From Kocuria sp. TGY1127_2 (GTDB lineage: Bacteria; Actinomycetota; Actinomycetes; Actinomycetales; Micrococcaceae), in the NCBI RefSeq assembly GCF_013394385.1, contig NZ_AP022834.1:620001-684000 (forward strand): 64,000 nucleotides of DNA, written 5' to 3'. This document shows, one piece after another, positions 39,241 to 48,545 of this stretch; position 1 is the stretch's first letter; each line of letters begins with the position of its first letter. The notes beneath the pieces are model-generated. The model did not search any database. It worked only from the letters and a program-made list of their open reading frames with translations, and was not told the DNA's origin. A program made the translations under genes and the position numbers.

Positions 39241-39447
39241 ATGGGGCGCGGCCGTCAGAAGGCTAAGGCAACGAGGCAGGCGCGGGAGATCAAATACTTC
39301 AGCCCGCAAACCGATTATTCGGCGCTCGAACGAGAACTTAGCGCGGCGAAGGATCGGCGAGCCGAGCGAGACGATGTCCACTCGAATGAGGACGAGTACT
39401 CGGGTTATGCAGACGAGTACGGTGACGATTCCACAGAGGATCGATAA
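39241..39447 (+). CDS. DUF3073 protein
   Basis: The 68-residue protein starts MGRGRQKAKATRQAREIKYF, the DUF3073 signature, and ends in an acidic stretch. The basic N-terminus suggests a nucleic-acid or ribosome contact, but no function is known. The ATG has GAGGGGG upstream; a longer frame from 39118 is not supported. In actinobacteria this gene often sits next to purM, as here, in convergent orientation across a terminator. Confidence 0.9.
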   Translation: MGRGRQKAKATRQAREIKYFSPQTDYSALERELSAAKDRRAERDDVHSNEDEYSGYADEYGDDSTEDR

Positions 39448-39483
39448 GCTCATTCGGGCGTTGGCGCCTGCCACCCAATCGTC

Positions 39484-39522
39484 AGAAGCGCACCGGTTGA
39501 CCACGTCAACCGGTGCGCTTCT
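39484..39522 (+). terminator. Terminator after the DUF3073 gene
   Basis: A perfect 17-bp stem (AGAAGCGCACCGGTTGA with its complement) with a 5-nt loop is followed by GTTTAAT. It ends the DUF3073 transcript and may stop purM transcription from the other side. Confidence 0.88.
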
Positions 39523-39606
39523 GTTTAATATTCTGTTTGAGCCGAGCCAGCAGACGGCGCCCCCACCACAATGGTGCAAGCGCCGTCCGCGAAGCGGGTC
39601 TGAGGT

Positions 39607-40758
39607 CTAGCTGTAGGAGCCCACCATGCGGACCGCGCCACCGTTGACGCCTTTGGCTCCCTGGACGTAGTCGGGCCCCTTGTCTGCGGGCGGATCCGCT
39701 TGAGCGACGGTTCCCAGCGTCCACGAATTCACCCCGCGATCGTTGAGGTGCCTCACGGCGTCGTCCGCCACGGACGGATCTATGATCGCGATCATGCCCA
39801 CACCGAGGTTCAGCGTACGTTCCAGGTCCGGTTCCGGAACTTTGCCCAACTCGGCGATGACGCGGAAAATCGCGGGGATCTCCCAAGAGGCCCGATCCAC
39901 GCGGGCCTCGAGACCCTGCGGGAGAACGCGGGCCAGATTGGCCGCGAGGCCCCCGCCGGTGACATGAGAGAATCCGCGGACGCCGTGACCGAGCTGGCCG
40001 TCTTCGCCCAATACCGGGAAGGTGCGCGCCAGATCGAGAACGTCTGCGGCGTAGACCCGGGTCGGTTCCAACAGCTCTTCGCCCAAGGTGCGGCCGAATT
40101 CGGAGACCTCCCGGTCCAGGGACCAGCCGGCGAGATTGATGACCTTGCGGACCAGTGAATAGCCGTTCGAGTGGATGCCGGAAGAAGCCATGCCGATTAC
40201 GACGTCGCCCTCGCGCACGCGATCCGGTCCGAGAAGCTCGTCAGCTTCGACGATTCCGGTGGCCGCACCGGCGACGTCGTACTCATGCTCGCCCAGGAGG
40301 CCCGGATGCTCCGCGGTTTCCCCGCCGACCAGGGCGGTTTCTGCCACGGAACATGCAGAAGCGATTCCTCGTACGATATCCGCGATGCGCTCGGGAACCA
40401 CGCGGCCGCAGGCTATGTAATCGGTCATGTACAGGGGCTTGGCACCAACGACGACGATGTCGTCTACTACCATGCCGACCAGGTCGTAACCAATCGTGTC
40501 GTGAATATCCAGAGCCTGGGCGATCGCCACTTTGGTTCCCACGCCGTCCGTCGACGTCGCAAGGTATGGCTTCCGGTATTGCGTCAGGGCCGAGATGTCG
40601 AAGAGTCCCGCAAAGCCGCCGACACCGCCGACGACGCCTTGTTTGTGGGTCTGCTTGACGGCTTCTTTCATGAGCTCGACGGCACGATCGCCGGCCTCGA
40701 CATCGACGCCTGCGCTCGCGTACGTCAGGCCCGCGGTGGTCTGGTGGGGTTGAGCCAT
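39607..40758 (-). CDS. purM: Phosphoribosylformylglycinamidine cyclo-ligase (AIR synthase)
   Basis: The 383-residue protein has the PurM features TYASAGVDVEAGDRAVELMK, STDGVGTKVAIAQ, and MASSGIHSNGYSLVRKV. It closes the imidazole ring in purine synthesis, using ATP. It lies 30 nt downstream of purF on the same strand and is read from the purF side. The ATG has AAAGGA upstream. Length is normal plus a short C-terminal extension. Confidence 0.97.
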   Translation of the reverse strand: MAQPHQTTAGLTYASAGVDVEAGDRAVELMKEAVKQTHKQGVVGGVGGFAGLFDISALTQYRKPYLATSTDGVGTKVAIAQALDIHDTIGYDLVGMVVDDIVVVGAKPLYMTDYIACGRVVPERIADIVRGIASACSVAETALVGGETAEHPGLLGEHEYDVAGAATGIVEADELLGPDRVREGDVVIGMASSGIHSNGYSLVRKVINLAGWSLDREVSEFGRTLGEELLEPTRVYAADVLDLARTFPVLGEDGQLGHGVRGFSHVTGGGLAANLARVLPQGLEARVDRASWEIPAIFRVIAELGKVPEPDLERTLNLGVGMIAIIDPSVADDAVRHLNDRGVNSWTLGTVAQADPPADKGPDYVQGAKGVNGGAVRMVGSYS

Positions 40759-40788
40759 CTATGGTCCTTTGAGATCGGTGGGGTGCTG

Positions 40789-42438
40789 TCAGTTCTTGTG
40801 CGGAGCTCGGTCTTGGGGGAGAACCAGCGATTCCAGGTCCGAGTCCGGGCCGGGTTCGCACGAGGAGTTCTCGGCCATCGCCTGCTCGTCTTCTTGCGTG
40901 TCTCTGGACGCCGAGTTGTCGGACGAGGCCGGACGCTGGGCCCGCGCCGACGCCGTCGGGCCCGTGGACGAGGAACGATGCGCATCGAAGAAGTTCTTAC
41001 CCAGACGATCGGCGTCGGGCAGAGCAATGGGATAATCGCCCGTGAAGCACGCGGTGCACAGCCGATGCCTGGGCTGCTCGGTGGACTGGATCATTCCGTC
41101 TTCCGAGATGTACCCGAGTGAATCCGCGCCGAGGGACTTGCCGATTTCATCGACGGACATACCGTTGGCGATCAGCTCGGCCCGGGAGGCGAAGTCGATC
41201 CCGTAGAAGCAAGGCCACTTGACCGGCGGGGACGAAATACGGACGTGGACCTCGGCTGCACCGGCTTCGCGGAGCATCCGCACCAGAGCCCTCTGAGTAT
41301 TGCCGCGAACGATCGAATCGTCGACGACGACCAGTTTTTTACCCGCAACGACACTGCGCAACGGATTCAGCTTGAGTTTAATCCCCATTTGCCGCATCGT
41401 CTGGGTCGGCTGGATGAAGGTTCGGCCGACGTACGAGTTCTTGACCAGACCGTTTCCGTACGGAATCCCTGATTCTTCTGCGAAACCGATGGCAGCAGGG
41501 ACTCCGGATTCGGGGGTGGGCATGACCAAATCGGCTTCGACGCCATGTTCTCGTGCTAGCTGGCGGCCCATTTCGACGCGAGACTCGTACACCGCGCGGC
41601 CGTTGATCACCGCATCCGGACGCGACAGATACACGTGCTCGAACACGCAACCTGCCGGCGTCGGCTCGGCGAATCGGCGGGAACGCACGCCGTCTTCGTC
41701 GATCGCGATGAATTCACCGGGCTCGACATCGCGGACATAGGTTGCACCTACGATGTCCAAAGCAGCCGACTCCGAGGCCACGACCCACCCGCGATCGAGG
41801 CGGCCGAGAACGAGTGGACGGACGCCGTAAGCATCACGGGCAGCATAAAGCGTGTTCTCGTCGATCAGAGTGAGGCAGAACGCGCCTTGCAAGGTGGGGA
41901 GCAGCTCCATTGCTGCTTCCTCGAGCGAATCGTGTGGGTGCTCTGCGAGGAGCGAGGTGACCAACGCGGTATCGGTGGTATTTCCTTGAGCGACTTCACC
42001 TGCTGATGGGAAACCTGACTTGTCGATGAGCCGATCGTAGAGATCCGCCGAATTGGTGAGATTGCCGTTGTGCGCGAGAGAAACGGTGCCATGCGGCGTT
42101 GATCCGAGGGTCGGCTGGGCATTGGCCCACGTGGTCGCGCCGGTGGTGGCGTAACGGCAATGACCGATTGCCATGTGCCCGCCGAGCGTGCCGAGGATGG
42201 TTTCGTCGAATACTTGCGAAACCAGGCCCATGTCCTTGTACACCGAGATGCGTTCGCCGTTACTCGTCGCGATGCCCGCGGACTCCTGCCCGCGGTGCTG
42301 TAATGCGTAAAGACCGAAATAGGTGAGAGTCGCTACGTCCTCGCCCGGAGCCCAGACACCAAAAACACCGCATTCGTCCTGGGGGCCTTTGTCCTCTGGG
42401 TGGAGGTCGTGTGACAGTTTTCCGTCGGGTCGAACCAC
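40789..42438 (-). CDS. purF: Amidophosphoribosyltransferase
   Basis: The protein has an N-terminal glutaminase with DECGVFGVW, where C23 becomes the nucleophile after removal of a propeptide, and a phosphoribosyltransferase domain with the PRPP motif VVVDDSIVRGNT. It carries out the first committed step of purine synthesis. The start is a GTG. The last 60 residues are a low-complexity tail not present in shorter relatives. The gene pair purF-purM is preceded by a 113-nt gap that probably holds the promoter. Confidence 0.97.
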   Translation of the reverse strand: MVRPDGKLSHDLHPEDKGPQDECGVFGVWAPGEDVATLTYFGLYALQHRGQESAGIATSNGERISVYKDMGLVSQVFDETILGTLGGHMAIGHCRYATTGATTWANAQPTLGSTPHGTVSLAHNGNLTNSADLYDRLIDKSGFPSAGEVAQGNTTDTALVTSLLAEHPHDSLEEAAMELLPTLQGAFCLTLIDENTLYAARDAYGVRPLVLGRLDRGWVVASESAALDIVGATYVRDVEPGEFIAIDEDGVRSRRFAEPTPAGCVFEHVYLSRPDAVINGRAVYESRVEMGRQLAREHGVEADLVMPTPESGVPAAIGFAEESGIPYGNGLVKNSYVGRTFIQPTQTMRQMGIKLKLNPLRSVVAGKKLVVVDDSIVRGNTQRALVRMLREAGAAEVHVRISSPPVKWPCFYGIDFASRAELIANGMSVDEIGKSLGADSLGYISEDGMIQSTEQPRHRLCTACFTGDYPIALPDADRLGKNFFDAHRSSSTGPTASARAQRPASSDNSASRDTQEDEQAMAENSSCEPGPDSDLESLVLPQDRAPHKN

Positions 42439-42551
42439 GAAAGCTTCTTCCTGAATGTGCGGTCAGTGTTCTTCAACGCCGTTGCCGCCGGCGCTGAGCA
42501 GCGGGAACGAGTCCAAGTCTATCCGGAACCAGCCGTCCTGCGAGAGGTGAA

Positions 42552-42908
42552 TCAGTCTTCAGGATCGTCGTCGATGCGTACCGCGCGGAACCTTGTGGCT
42601 TTCTTCCGGGAAATTCTGTCGGCGATCAGCCCGACAACGGCGCCGAGAACTGCGCCCAGGGTTCCGAAGATGACGGCCATCATGCCGAAGATTGCGCCAA
42701 GGGTGTATTTCTGGTCCGCCGGGCCCAAGAAAGTTGAGATCGCGGCGACGATCAGGCCCAGCACCAGGCCGGTGATGAGGAAGGCAATGACCGAGGGCGC
42801 GCGACGGACGAGCACCTCGCGTTCGGAGGGACCACGGTCAGGATTCGGAGACTCCCGGGGGGCCAAGGGCTCGTCGGATTCTGGGTGAGCAGAAGAGGAT
42901 TCGGTCAT
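42552..42908 (-). CDS. Small membrane protein of the purF neighbourhood
   Basis: The 118-residue protein has a hydrophilic N-terminus (1-38) and two to three helices (about 40-62 and 70-95), then a basic end ([11 protein letters not shown]). No family is recognised. Its ATG overlaps the stop of the SCP-like gene by 4 nt, so they are coupled. It lies just upstream of purF on the same strand. Confidence 0.65.
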   Translation of the reverse strand: MTESSSAHPESDEPLAPRESPNPDRGPSEREVLVRRAPSVIAFLITGLVLGLIVAAISTFLGPADQKYTLGAIFGMMAVIFGTLGAVLGAVVGLIADRISRKKATRFRAVRIDDDPED

Positions 42909-43315
42909 TGCTTCAGGTTACCTTTTTCCGAGGCGCGCTTCATCGCGGTCCGGGTTGAGAAGAGGGGTAGGAGGGATGAGAGGTCGCTACGGTTCCCAGA
43001 CGCATCCACCGTGCCGCCTGCGCGGGCCTCTTCCCAAGTCATGAGGCCGGTAACAAGGCCCAACCACGTATCCGCAGTAGTCTCGACGACGTTCGGGGGA
43101 GTGCCGCGGGTATGCCGCGGGCCTTCGATGGCCTGAGTGACGCCGAATGGCGGGACTCGGACCTCGACCGAATTGCCGGGGGCGCGGTGAGCCAATTCCT
43201 CGAGAGCGTATCGGACGGCAGCGGCTTTGGTCTTACGGTCCGTCGCCGTGGGGTCGGATTCCCACGAACGGAGCGCTGCCAGGCCGACGTCGTCGGTGAT
43301 CTTGCGCCGTGCCAT
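42905..43315 (-). CDS. Sterol-carrier-like (SCP) family protein
   Basis: The 136-residue protein matches the bacterial SCP-type pattern, with [24 protein letters not shown] and [11 protein letters not shown] characteristic of that group. It probably binds a hydrophobic ligand, but no bacterial role is established. It lies 3 nt after the asparaginase stop and overlaps the next gene by 4 nt, so asparaginase, this gene and the small membrane protein form a unit. This gene order next to purF is common in actinobacteria. Confidence 0.8.
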   Translation of the reverse strand: MARRKITDDVGLAALRSWESDPTATDRKTKAAAVRYALEELAHRAPGNSVEVRVPPFGVTQAIEGPRHTRGTPPNVVETTADTWLGLVTGLMTWEEARAGGTVDASGNRSDLSSLLPLFSTRTAMKRASEKGNLKQ

Positions 43316-43318
43316 GGG

Positions 43319-44323
43319 TCAAGCCTCCTCGAACGCGGATCCGAGCCGCACCTGGCCGACCGGCTTGCCTCCGCCCGTGATGGGCTGGAGCACGCGGGGC
43401 AGGAGCGCTTCGACCGAATCCTGGGCGATGTAGCCCTGCCGAGCCAGGAGAGTCAGGGCTACCAGCGTGACAGCTCTGAAGGATCCGTCCAACGACTTGA
43501 CCGCTACCGCCGCGCCGTCCCGAGTGCCGATGGCCAAGACCCCTTCCGCGCCGAATTTGGCGATGACGTCGAGCTCTTCCATGACGAGGGTGTTGGGTTT
43601 GCCGTGGTTCTGGACCATTTCCGGATAATCGGCCATGGCGGTCGCCAAGGTCGCGGTTCGGGCATCCGCCTTGATGTTGCGTATTCCCTCGCCCAGAGTT
43701 CCGTATGCCCGCGCCAAACCGTTCAAGCTGAATGCCGGAACGGGTGCGCCGCATCCATCCACACCGATGGTCTGGACCGGTTCGCCCGTGAACTCTTCCA
43801 CGATCTCCATAACGAGTCGCTGTAATGGGTGGTCCGGTTCCAAATATGTCCCGGTGTCCCACTCGTTGTGGACACAAGCCGCAAGGAATGCGGCGTGCTT
43901 TCCGGAGCAGTTGAACGCGATACGTTGTTTTCCCATGTCATGCGTGAGCAAGTAGGAGTGCGCGCGTTCGTCCTTGGGGAAGGCCTCGGGGCACTGCAGA
44001 TCGCGCGGCGAGAGCCCCGCATCCTGCAGGATGTCCGCGACCACTTGGATCTGTTCGAATGAGCCCTCGTGCGAACCTGCGGCGATGGCTACCTCCGCGC
44101 CGCGCAAGGGAGCGCCCGCCTTGAGCGAGGCGATGGCCTGAAACGGTTTGAGAGTCGAGCGGGGGAAGATCGGGGCATCGGCGTCGCCGACAGCGTGGAC
44201 GATTTCGCCTTCGGGTGAGACCACCGCGGCCGCGCCAATGTGGCGGGACTCCACGAAGCCGCTCCGCTCGACGACGGCCAGCTCGGCCGCATTTTCCCAG
44301 CTGAAAGTCTGCATAGAAGTCAT
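43319..44323 (-). CDS. Asparaginase (AnsA/PF06089 type)
   Basis: The 334-residue protein has the PF06089 pattern: HIGAAAVVSPEGE, FPRSTLKPFQA, SHEGSFEQ, NCSGKHAAFLAAC and DGCGAPVPAFSL. It probably converts asparagine to aspartate and ammonia in the cytoplasm. The ATG at 44323 is taken as start; an ATG three codons later (44314) is also possible. The reading continues upstream to 44443, but this segment does not look conserved. It heads the asparaginase-SCP-membrane protein unit. Confidence 0.87.
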   Translation of the reverse strand: MTSMQTFSWENAAELAVVERSGFVESRHIGAAAVVSPEGEIVHAVGDADAPIFPRSTLKPFQAIASLKAGAPLRGAEVAIAAGSHEGSFEQIQVVADILQDAGLSPRDLQCPEAFPKDERAHSYLLTHDMGKQRIAFNCSGKHAAFLAACVHNEWDTGTYLEPDHPLQRLVMEIVEEFTGEPVQTIGVDGCGAPVPAFSLNGLARAYGTLGEGIRNIKADARTATLATAMADYPEMVQNHGKPNTLVMEELDVIAKFGAEGVLAIGTRDGAAVAVKSLDGSFRAVTLVALTLLARQGYIAQDSVEALLPRVLQPITGGGKPVGQVRLGSAFEEA

Positions 44324-44442
44324 TGTTCCACGGCCGCCCGTGCAACGGCTGTGCCCACCCGTCCGGTGAACACAAAGGCCGGCGGCATCGTGGTGGAAGT
44401 CTGTCCGCGTCGATGCCGCCCCGATCTCTATCGGACGCCGCA

Positions 44443-45960
44443 CTAGTCGATCCGGAGGTGTGTTTCCCTGATCTTGTGGATGAAGGGGGCCACGATGACC
44501 GCAACAATGCCCAGAACCCCTCCGACGAAGAAGGCCGCGTGAGAGCCGCTGACCTGTGCCTCACCGGCCGAAGAGCCTGCGGCGACGGCGATTCCGGTGC
44601 CCACGGTCAGAGCCGCGGTCAGGATCGCCGTGCCCGTGGCCCCACCGAGTTGTTGCAGGGTGTTCATGATGGCCGAACCGTGGCTATAGAGGCTCTGAGG
44701 CAGAGATCCCAAGGCGACGGTCATCATCGGCGTCATGATCATGGCCATGCCGAGGCTGAAGACAATGTGAACCCCGACGATGAATCCGACGCTGGTATCC
44801 GGGTGAATCAGGAAGAAGAGCCACTGCCCGGCGGTGAGCATGACCGTGCCGGGAATGACCATGGGACGAGGCCCGAATTTGTCGTAAACGCGCCCGATCA
44901 GCGGTGACAACAGACCTTGCACGAGACCGCCGGGCAACATGACCAGCCCGACCGTCATCACATTGATGCCCATACCGGACTGCATCAGGATCGGCAGGAC
45001 CATAACGGATCCCAACATCACGGCCATCGCGATCATGAGCACGGAAACCGCTAGCCGGAAGTTGTGCACTGCAAAGGGGCGCAGATCCAGCAAAGCCGAT
45101 CCGGATGCCTTCTGAAGTTTCCGTTGGCGTGAGGCGAAGAGGACCAGCGCGATGATGCCGACGACCAAACCGATCAGCGGGGTCAAGTGGCCCTTTGCGA
45201 TTGCACTCACGGAGCCCATCGCGTACACGATGCCACCGAAGCCCAGAACTGCCAGTACGACGGAAGCCAGGTCCAAGGGGAGCTTCCGGGTGTGGCCAGT
45301 GGGCTTGAGGAGGAAGAAACCGACGAGCAGGACGATGACGCCCAGCGGGAGCATCATGCGGAAAACCCAGTGCCAGCTCAGCGCGTTGACAATGATTCCG
45401 GAGAGAGTCGGGCCAACGGCAGGGGCCACCGCGATGACAACCGAGTTGAGGCCCATGACGGTTCCTCGGTGTGCCGGGGGGACCATGATCAGTGTGGAGG
45501 TCATGAGGAGAGGCAGAACAATGCCCGTGCCACCCGCCTGAATGACGCGTCCGGCAAGAATCGTCGCGAAATTCGGTGCGAAGGCGGCCATTGCCGTACC
45601 CACAACGAAGAGCGACAGTGCGACCAGGAAGAGACGCTTGATGGTGAATCGCTCGAGCATCCAGCCCGTCGTCGGAATGATGCAGGCCATCGTGAGGAGG
45701 AATCCGGTGGTGAGCCACTGCGCGGTGGCGGCGCTGATATCGAAGTCCGCCATAATGTCCGGCAGGGCGACGGTCAGGACCGTCTCGTTGAGGATCATGA
45801 TGAGGGCGGAGACTACGAGTACAGCCAATACGCCAACGATGTGTTTGGTCGGGAGCGCCTCGGGTTGTTCCTCGGGGGTGGCTCGCGCCTCGGCGGCGAC
45901 GACTTCCGAGAATTGCCCTGTTTGCGGGCTCGCTGGCGAAGGACCAGGGGACATGCACAT
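44443..45960 (-). CDS. Multidrug MFS transporter, DHA2 (EmrB/QacA) family
   Basis: The 505-residue protein has 14 predicted helices, LNETVLTVALPDIM in helix 1, a WLTTGFLLTMACIIPTTGW region and the DHA2 motif RVIQAGGTGIVLPLLM. It is a proton-driven drug exporter. The start is an ATG at 45960 with a second one at 45954; the frame continues upstream into the divergent regulator and is not used. A TetR gene is divergent, with a candidate operator in between. It is not obviously co-transcribed with asparaginase, 119 nt downstream. Confidence 0.9.
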   Translation of the reverse strand: MCMSPGPSPASPQTGQFSEVVAAEARATPEEQPEALPTKHIVGVLAVLVVSALIMILNETVLTVALPDIMADFDISAATAQWLTTGFLLTMACIIPTTGWMLERFTIKRLFLVALSLFVVGTAMAAFAPNFATILAGRVIQAGGTGIVLPLLMTSTLIMVPPAHRGTVMGLNSVVIAVAPAVGPTLSGIIVNALSWHWVFRMMLPLGVIVLLVGFFLLKPTGHTRKLPLDLASVVLAVLGFGGIVYAMGSVSAIAKGHLTPLIGLVVGIIALVLFASRQRKLQKASGSALLDLRPFAVHNFRLAVSVLMIAMAVMLGSVMVLPILMQSGMGINVMTVGLVMLPGGLVQGLLSPLIGRVYDKFGPRPMVIPGTVMLTAGQWLFFLIHPDTSVGFIVGVHIVFSLGMAMIMTPMMTVALGSLPQSLYSHGSAIMNTLQQLGGATGTAILTAALTVGTGIAVAAGSSAGEAQVSGSHAAFFVGGVLGIVAVIVAPFIHKIRETHLRID

Positions 45961-46002
45961 ACCTGATTTCTGTGAGGGGTGAACACCGATAATGTCACGG
46001 AG

Positions 46003-46024
46003 TGCCACTTTGGCGTAAGTGCCA
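46003..46024. promoter_or_regulatory. Candidate TetR operator
   Basis: TGCCACTT and AAGTGCCA flank six bases; the arms form an inverted repeat with one mismatch in eight. The site lies between the divergent efflux and TetR genes. A second shorter repeat, GACAT-N7-ATGTC, lies at 46041-46057. Binding is inference. Confidence 0.55.
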
Positions 46025-46070
46025 TAGGCGTGTGATATTTGACATGGCCGTAATGTCGAAGGAGGTCCCC

Positions 46071-46688
46071 ATGGATCAGACGGTTGACTTGCGAACTCGA
46101 CGCAAGCTGCAGACCGAACGGGAGATACACCGTGCGGCCTTGGAACTCTTCGAACAGCAAGGCGTCCGGGCGACGACAGTTCCGGAGATCGCGGCTCGAG
46201 CAGGTGTTTCTCCACGCACCTTTTTCCGTTACTTCTCGACCAAGGAAGAAGCCGCGTTGCCGATCCAACGCACCATGGTGCGGGCCATCGACCGAGTGGA
46301 ATTCTCGGCCTCCGAGCCGACCGCGGTCCTCGAAACTGTGGAAGCCATGATGGACGCGACCCTGTCCGAACCAACCGCGTCCGAAATCGAGGACCACCGT
46401 CGGATCTCTCGGCTCTTGGCGACCGACCCGGAGTTCAATATGGCGGCCACGGGACAGGAAAAAGAGCTCCTCGAGCGACTCCTCGACCGACTCAGGGAAC
46501 AGCTTCCCGACTACGTAGGGCTTCAAGGGCTCCTGATCTGCGAGACGGCCCTGATGGGGTGGCACGTAGCCTGGCGACAATGGGGCGAATTGGCTATCCA
46601 GGGGACAGCGAAGGAACCAGTAGATGTCTACCGCGAATGCCGCGCGCAGCTGCGGAGGGTCATCGGGACGGGGCTATGGCCTCGATAA
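46071..46688 (+). CDS. TetR-family transcriptional regulator
   Basis: The 205-residue protein has a TetR helix-turn-helix: IHRAALELFEQQGVRATTV, EIAARAGVSPRTFFRYFSTKEE (residues about 19-60). The C-terminal ligand domain is variable. The ATG at 46071 has AAGGAGG at 46059-46065; the longer frame from 46002 is not supported. It is divergent from the multidrug transporter and probably represses it until a ligand binds. Confidence 0.92.
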   Translation: MDQTVDLRTRRKLQTEREIHRAALELFEQQGVRATTVPEIAARAGVSPRTFFRYFSTKEEAALPIQRTMVRAIDRVEFSASEPTAVLETVEAMMDATLSEPTASEIEDHRRISRLLATDPEFNMAATGQEKELLERLLDRLREQLPDYVGLQGLLICETALMGWHVAWRQWGELAIQGTAKEPVDVYRECRAQLRRVIGTGLWPR

Positions 46689-46796
46689 TGTGTTGCCGGA
46701 TGGGAACGGCGAGTCAAGCATCCAGATATGCCCTGATTGCTCCGTGATGATCGGTGCGATCCCGGCCGCCCGATCGGCCCGCTTGACGGTCCGATC

Positions 46797-47666
46797 CTAC
46801 TGATCCGTGCGCCACCGGGAGAAGCGCGATTCCAGCCCAACCAACAGCGAATTCACGATCAGTCCCAGCAGCGCAATGGTCAGGACGCCGGAATACATCT
46901 GCGGGATCAGGAAGCTGTTCTGACTGGAGGTGATGAGGAACCCCAGACCGGACTTCGCCCCGACCATCTCCGCCGCGATGAGCACCAGAATCGCGGCCGA
47001 ACCCGCGATGCGAATCCCTGCGAAGATCGTCGGGACGGCCGCGGGGAGAATGATGTGCCGGAACAGTGCCGCTTGGCTCAGCCCGAGCGTCTTTCCGAAA
47101 CGGATCAAGAGCGGGTCCACCGTTTTGAGACCGGCCGCCGTGTTGAGCAGAACCGGGAAGAACGCCGCGTAGATGACAATGACCACCTTGGACAGCTCTC
47201 CGATCCCCAGAAGCAGAACGAAGACTGGCAGCAGAGCCAGTGCGGCCGTGTTTCGGAAAATCTCCAGAAGCGGGTTCAGCATCTCGTAGGCGGCCCGGTA
47301 CCAGCCGATGACCAGACCGAATGCGATTCCGAGGACCGTGGCGATCGCAAATCCTACCAACGACCGGGCGAGGCTGGCCGAGAAATGCGACCACAGTTCG
47401 CCCGATACCAGAAGATCCCACCACGCGCCGACCACCACATGGAATCGCGGAAGGAAAACCTGGAAGGTTGGGCTTCCGAGAAGCGGAGCGAATTCCCAGA
47501 GCACAGCGAAAAGGACGATGGGAATGGAACCCAGAACAGTTTTCCGGAGCCTCGGCCGCCGTTTAGCCGGCCCACGGGGGCGGCCGCCGGGCGAAGGGGC
47601 ACGGGCCGCGTCCGGTGACGTGGGCGATGCGGAATCAACAGATGCTTGCGCAGTTATGGTGCTCAT
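46797..47666 (-). CDS. ssuC: Aliphatic sulfonate ABC transporter permease
   Basis: The 289-residue protein has six helices and the BPD coupling loop LGLSQAALFRHIILPAAVPTIFAGIRI (EAA-type), as in SsuC/TauC. The N-terminal 40 residues are low complexity and proline-rich. It forms the channel of the organosulfonate importer with the neighbouring ATPase and binding protein. The three genes lie close together on this strand (ssuA, ssuB, ssuC order). Nitrate/taurine-type substrates are alternatives, but the divergent ssuD supports sulfonates. Confidence 0.88.
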   Translation of the reverse strand: MSTITAQASVDSASPTSPDAARAPSPGGRPRGPAKRRPRLRKTVLGSIPIVLFAVLWEFAPLLGSPTFQVFLPRFHVVVGAWWDLLVSGELWSHFSASLARSLVGFAIATVLGIAFGLVIGWYRAAYEMLNPLLEIFRNTAALALLPVFVLLLGIGELSKVVIVIYAAFFPVLLNTAAGLKTVDPLLIRFGKTLGLSQAALFRHIILPAAVPTIFAGIRIAGSAAILVLIAAEMVGAKSGLGFLITSSQNSFLIPQMYSGVLTIALLGLIVNSLLVGLESRFSRWRTDQ

Positions 47667-47673
47667 GGGATTC

Positions 47674-48537
47674 CTAACGCGTACCGGCGGTTGCGGGTTC
47701 TGTCTCGGCCTCCGGGGAGGCCGGATTTTCGGACGCTGAAGTGTGCAGTAGGCTCCACACCTCGTGGCGTGCCCTGACGAAGGTTTCGCTCGAACGTACG
47801 TCCCGTCCGGGTTCGACCGTATGGTTTCCGACCTCGACGACGTCTTTGACCCGACCGGGCCGGGATTCCAGGACGACGACGCGCTGGCCCAGGTATACGG
47901 CCTCTTCGACCGAGTGGGTGATGAACAGGACCGTCGTCCCGGTGTCCTGCCAAATGCGGATCAACTCGCTCTGAAGAGTCTCCCTGGTTTGCGCATCGAG
48001 CGCGCCGAACGGCTCGTCCATCAGGAGAATCTCCGGCTCGTAGGACAGCGCCCGCGCGATTGCGACCCGCTGCTTCATTCCCCCGGACAGTTGATGCGGA
48101 TACCGGTCTTCGTATCCGTCCAGACCTACCAACCGAAGAAAGCGGTCTGCCTTGACACGTAGGTCGTGCGCTTTGAGACGCGAACCTTTGTCCACGGTGT
48201 TCTTGAGAACGAACACCACATTGTCCCGGGCAGACTTCCACGGCAACAACGCGTATTGCTGAAAAACGACGCCGCGATTGCGTCCCGGCCCCCGAAGAGG
48301 CTTTCCATCGATCAAGATCTGCCCCGTAGTCGCCGAGGTCAACCCGGCCAATAGGTCGAGGATCGTCGTTTTACCAGACCCGGAGGGGCCGACCAGAGTG
48401 ACGAATTGACCCTGCTCGATACTGAAATCGATATTGTCCAGAACGGTCGTGATCGTGGGCGTTGACGCAGACTGGCCGGGCGTGGAGAACTCCTTGCCGA
48501 GACCTTTGATTTCTATTTTCGGTACATGCTCGCTCAT
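47674..48537 (-). CDS. ssuB: Aliphatic sulfonate ABC transporter ATPase
   Basis: The 287-residue ATPase has Walker A GPSGSGKTT, a VVFQQYALLPWKSARDNV Q-loop of the SsuB/TauB group, signature LSGGMKQRV and Walker B ILLMDEPFGALD. It powers the importer with SsuC. The ATG at 48537 has TTGAGGAG upstream; the TTG four codons earlier lies inside that site and is not used. It follows ssuA by 8 nt. Confidence 0.9.
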   Translation of the reverse strand: MSEHVPKIEIKGLGKEFSTPGQSASTPTITTVLDNIDFSIEQGQFVTLVGPSGSGKTTILDLLAGLTSATTGQILIDGKPLRGPGRNRGVVFQQYALLPWKSARDNVVFVLKNTVDKGSRLKAHDLRVKADRFLRLVGLDGYEDRYPHQLSGGMKQRVAIARALSYEPEILLMDEPFGALDAQTRETLQSELIRIWQDTGTTVLFITHSVEEAVYLGQRVVVLESRPGRVKDVVEVGNHTVEPGRDVRSSETFVRARHEVWSLLHTSASENPASPEAETEPATAGTR

Positions 48538-48545
48538 GGGACTCC

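Noticed and set aside
44684-45958. Second long frame within the DHA2 transporter region
   Set aside because: It is an out-of-frame reading of the same strand, arginine-rich and without membrane pattern.
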